Assembly: GCA_023260355.1 (NCBI GenBank)
Contig: JALQVJ010000236.1
Coordinates: forward strand, 1 to 15,455
Length of the DNA: 15,455 bases
Direction of reading: 5' to 3'
From: Burkholderiaceae bacterium
GTDB taxonomy: Bacteria > Pseudomonadota > Gammaproteobacteria > Burkholderiales > Burkholderiaceae_C
Part shown: in pieces, positions 13,309 to 15,455 of the stretch
Layout of the letters: every line of letters begins with the position of its first letter
Position numbering within the stretch: position 1 is the stretch's first letter
Position numbers and translations under genes: made by a program
The notes under the pieces: generated by a model
What the model was told of the DNA's origin: nothing
The model's input: only the letters and a program-made list of their open reading frames with translations
Databases searched by the model: none

Positions 13309-15455
13309 ATGAACGCCCCCATTCAATCCAACCAGTTGCAAGCCATGACTCTCGAGGACAAGTACCTCTTGGACCAAGGCTATGCATTCATGAGCGGCAT
13401 CCACGCGCTGGTGCGTTTGCCAATGATGCAGCACCAACGCGATGCCAAATTGGGCAAGCACACAGGGGGCTTCATCAGCGGTTACCGAGGCTCGCCTTTG
13501 GGCTCTTACGACCAGATGCTGCACAAAGAGGCTGCACTGCTGAAAGAAAACCACATCACCTTTCAACCCGGTGTCAACGAAGAGTTGGCCGCAACCGCGG
13601 TATGGGGCACGCAGCAGTTGGGCTTTGCGCCTGCGAAGCCGCAGCGATACGACGGTGTGTTTGGCATCTGGTACGGCAAAGGGCCGGGCGTCGACCGTTG
13701 CTCAGATGTGTTCAAGCATGCGAACTTGGCGGGAACGACGCCTTGGGGCGGCGTCCTCGCGGTCGCTGGCGACGATCACGTGGCCAAGAGCTCAACTGCG
13801 GCGCACCAAAGCGATCACATTTTCAAGGCCTGTGGCCTGCCTGTTTTCTTTCCCTCGAATGTCCAAGAAATCTTAGACATGGGTTTGCACGCGATCGCCT
13901 TGAGCCGTTTTGCAGGTGTGTGGTCGGGCATGAAGACCATCCAAGAGGTGGTGGAGTCCAGTGCGCGGGTCGCGGTGGACACCGACCGATTGCAGATCGT
14001 GACGCCTGATTTTGAAATGCCCCCGGGCGGTGTGCATATCCGCTGGCCAGACGCAGCGCTGGTGCAAGAGGCGCGGCTGCTCGATCACAAGTGGTATGCC
14101 GCGCTGGCTTACATTCGGGCCAATCGCTTGAATGTGACCACCATTCAGGGGCCACAGGATCGCTTCGGCATCGTCGCAAGTGGCAAGGCGTACAACGATG
14201 TCCGCCAGGCATTGCAGGATTTGGGGCTGAGTGACGCGGTGTGCCAGCGCATCGGACTGCGCTTGCACAAAGTCGGCGTGGTTTGGCCCTTGGAGGCCCA
14301 AGGCACACGAACCTTTGCGACGGGGCTGCGTGAGATTTTGGTGGTTGAAGAAAAGCGCCAGATCATCGAATACCAACTGAAAGAAGAGCTGTACAACTGG
14401 CGTTCAGATGTGCGCCCGAACGTCTTGGGCAAGTTCGACGAACGGCCAGGCGACATGAGTGGTGGAGAGTGGTCCAGTGCCAACCCAAGCGCAGACACCT
14501 TGCTGCGCGCCAATGCTGACCTCAACCCGGCGATCATCGCCAAAGCCATCGCCAAAAGGCTCATGGCGTTGGGCGTGCCTGAAGATGTGGCGCGCGGCAT
14601 GCAGCAGCATTTGGATGTGCTGGAATCCCAAGCGCAGCGCACACAAGTCGTCACCCAAGCGGTGGCCACTGGCGATCGGATGCCTTGGTTCTGCTCGGGG
14701 TGCCCGCACAACACGTCAACCAAGGTGCCTGAGGGGTCGCGCGCGATGGCGGGTATTGGCTGTCACTTCATGTCCGTGTGGATGGACCGCTCCACCATCG
14801 GTTTCACGCAAATGGGAGGCGAAGGCGTACCGTGGGTGGGGCAAGCGCCCTTCACCGACGAAAAACATGTGTTTGCCAACCTGGGCGATGGCACGTATTT
14901 CCATAGCGGCAGTTTGGCCATTCGCCAGAGCATTGCCGCCGGCGTGAACATCACCTACAAAATTTTGTACAACGATGCGGTCGCGATGACGGGTGGCCAG
15001 CGCGTGGGCGAGCGCCCCGAGGGACACAGCGTCGTGCAAATCGCGCAGAGCATGGTGGCAGAGGGCGCCAAGATCGTCACGGTTGTCACCGATGAGCCCG
15101 ATAAATACGATGGCGTGCGTTTGCCGGATGGCGTCAGCGTGCAGCACCGCGACACGTTGGAAACCTTGCAGCAAGCCATGCGCGAGGTGCGGGGCACGAC
15201 GGTCATCATTTATGACCAGACCTGCGCCACGGAAAAGCGCCGCCGGCGCAAGCGCGGCATCATGCCTGCTGCGGCGCAACGGGTGGTGATCAACGAGGCC
15301 GTCTGCGAGGGTTGCGGCGACTGCGGCGTGCAGAGCAATTGTTTGAGCGTGGAGCCGCTCGAGACGCCGCTGGGACGAAAGCGCGCCATCAACCAAAACA
15401 CCTGCAATAGCGACTACTCGTGCTTGAAAGGCTTTTGCCCCAGCTTTGTGACGCT
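13309..15455 (+). CDS. Indolepyruvate ferredoxin oxidoreductase, fused aerobic type (3' end outside window)
   Basis: The enzyme oxidatively decarboxylates arylpyruvates such as indolepyruvate to the aryl-acetyl-CoA, using thiamine diphosphate and passing electrons through iron-sulfur clusters. It would serve aromatic amino acid breakdown. The first 715 codons are present and the frame is open to the window edge; family members of this fused kind are about 1150-1200 residues, so the 2-oxoacid oxidoreductase gamma-type part should lie beyond. Landmarks are GGFISGYRGSPLGSYDQ (53-69) in the alpha-type domain, GVWSGMKT, and PWFCSGCPHN and GIGCHFMSVWMDR leading into the thiamine diphosphate site GDGT (526-529) with Asn555-Asp556, the GDG-X26-ND spacing. 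A ferredoxin-like cysteine set follows: C666, C669, C672, C678, then C699, C705 and C710. The start at 13309 has GAGAGG six bases upstream; an ATG at 13303 directly abuts it and is less likely. No regulator or paaK-like gene is visible beside it. Confidence 0.93.
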   Translation, partial: MNAPIQSNQLQAMTLEDKYLLDQGYAFMSGIHALVRLPMMQHQRDAKLGKHTGGFISGYRGSPLGSYDQMLHKEAALLKENHITFQPGVNEELAATAVWGTQQLGFAPAKPQRYDGVFGIWYGKGPGVDRCSDVFKHANLAGTTPWGGVLAVAGDDHVAKSSTAAHQSDHIFKACGLPVFFPSNVQEILDMGLHAIALSRFAGVWSGMKTIQEVVESSARVAVDTDRLQIVTPDFEMPPGGVHIRWPDAALVQEARLLDHKWYAALAYIRANRLNVTTIQGPQDRFGIVASGKAYNDVRQALQDLGLSDAVCQRIGLRLHKVGVVWPLEAQGTRTFATGLREILVVEEKRQIIEYQLKEELYNWRSDVRPNVLGKFDERPGDMSGGEWSSANPSADTLLRANADLNPAIIAKAIAKRLMALGVPEDVARGMQQHLDVLESQAQRTQVVTQAVATGDRMPWFCSGCPHNTSTKVPEGSRAMAGIGCHFMSVWMDRSTIGFTQMGGEGVPWVGQAPFTDEKHVFANLGDGTYFHSGSLAIRQSIAAGVNITYKILYNDAVAMTGGQRVGERPEGHSVVQIAQSMVAEGAKIVTVVTDEPDKYDGVRLPDGVSVQHRDTLETLQQAMREVRGTTVIIYDQTCATEKRRRRKRGIMPAAAQRVVINEAVCEGCGDCGVQSNCLSVEPLETPLGRKRAINQNTCNSDYSCLKGFCPSFVT

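Noticed and set aside
13045..13566. Minus-strand frame of 173 codons across the mltA-oxidoreductase gap
   Set aside because: It is antisense to the end of mltA and the start of the oxidoreductase, with no ribosome binding site or recognisable domain.
1..15455. Mobile elements, CRISPR arrays, toxin-antitoxin or defence modules, biosynthetic clusters
   Set aside because: Looked for on both strands and not seen: no transposase or integrase domains, no regularly spaced repeats, no terminal inverted repeats, and codon use looks uniform across the genes.

Overview
The window looks like an ordinary chromosomal stretch of a betaproteobacterium of the order Burkholderiales, most likely a Comamonadaceae-type organism. 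The reasons are the GC-rich coding sequence (about 60% by eye), a DUF3717 domain fused to DUF1289, a fused indolepyruvate ferredoxin oxidoreductase of the aerobic type, and the protein-level character of GlnE, YhdP and PurB. I see no phage, transposon, plasmid, CRISPR, toxin-antitoxin or defence genes, and no rRNA or tRNA.

Layout from left to right. moaC (molybdenum cofactor synthesis, minus strand) is divergent from a periplasmic BepA-type M48 metalloprotease (plus). Next comes a small DUF3717/DUF1289 cysteine-motif protein (plus), convergent with purB (purine synthesis, minus). purB is divergent from a YibF-like glutathione S-transferase (plus), which converges on glnE (control of glutamine synthetase, minus). 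glnE is divergent, with only 11 bp between start codons, from a 1342-residue YhdP/AsmA-like envelope protein (plus). A probable 47-residue membrane microprotein (minus) sits between yhdP and the lytic transglycosylase gene mltA (plus). The last gene is the first 715 codons of a fused indolepyruvate ferredoxin oxidoreductase (plus), which runs off the right edge.

The genes do not form one pathway. Three serve the cell envelope: the BepA-like protease in outer-membrane protein quality control, YhdP in phospholipid transport to the outer membrane, and MltA in peptidoglycan turnover. The others are metabolic: MoaC, PurB, GlnE, and the oxidoreductase in aromatic amino acid breakdown. Strand alternates at nearly every gene, so most genes are probably transcribed alone. 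No long gene-free stretch exists; the largest gaps are about 208 bp (purB/gst) and 198 bp (mltA/oxidoreductase).

I did not find a convincing undescribed system. The points most worth checking are the microprotein whose start region overlaps that of mltA, a perfect 12-bp tandem repeat just before the gst start, a strong hairpin in the purB leader, a yhdP start with no possible Shine-Dalgarno site, and a hairpin in the oxidoreductase leader.
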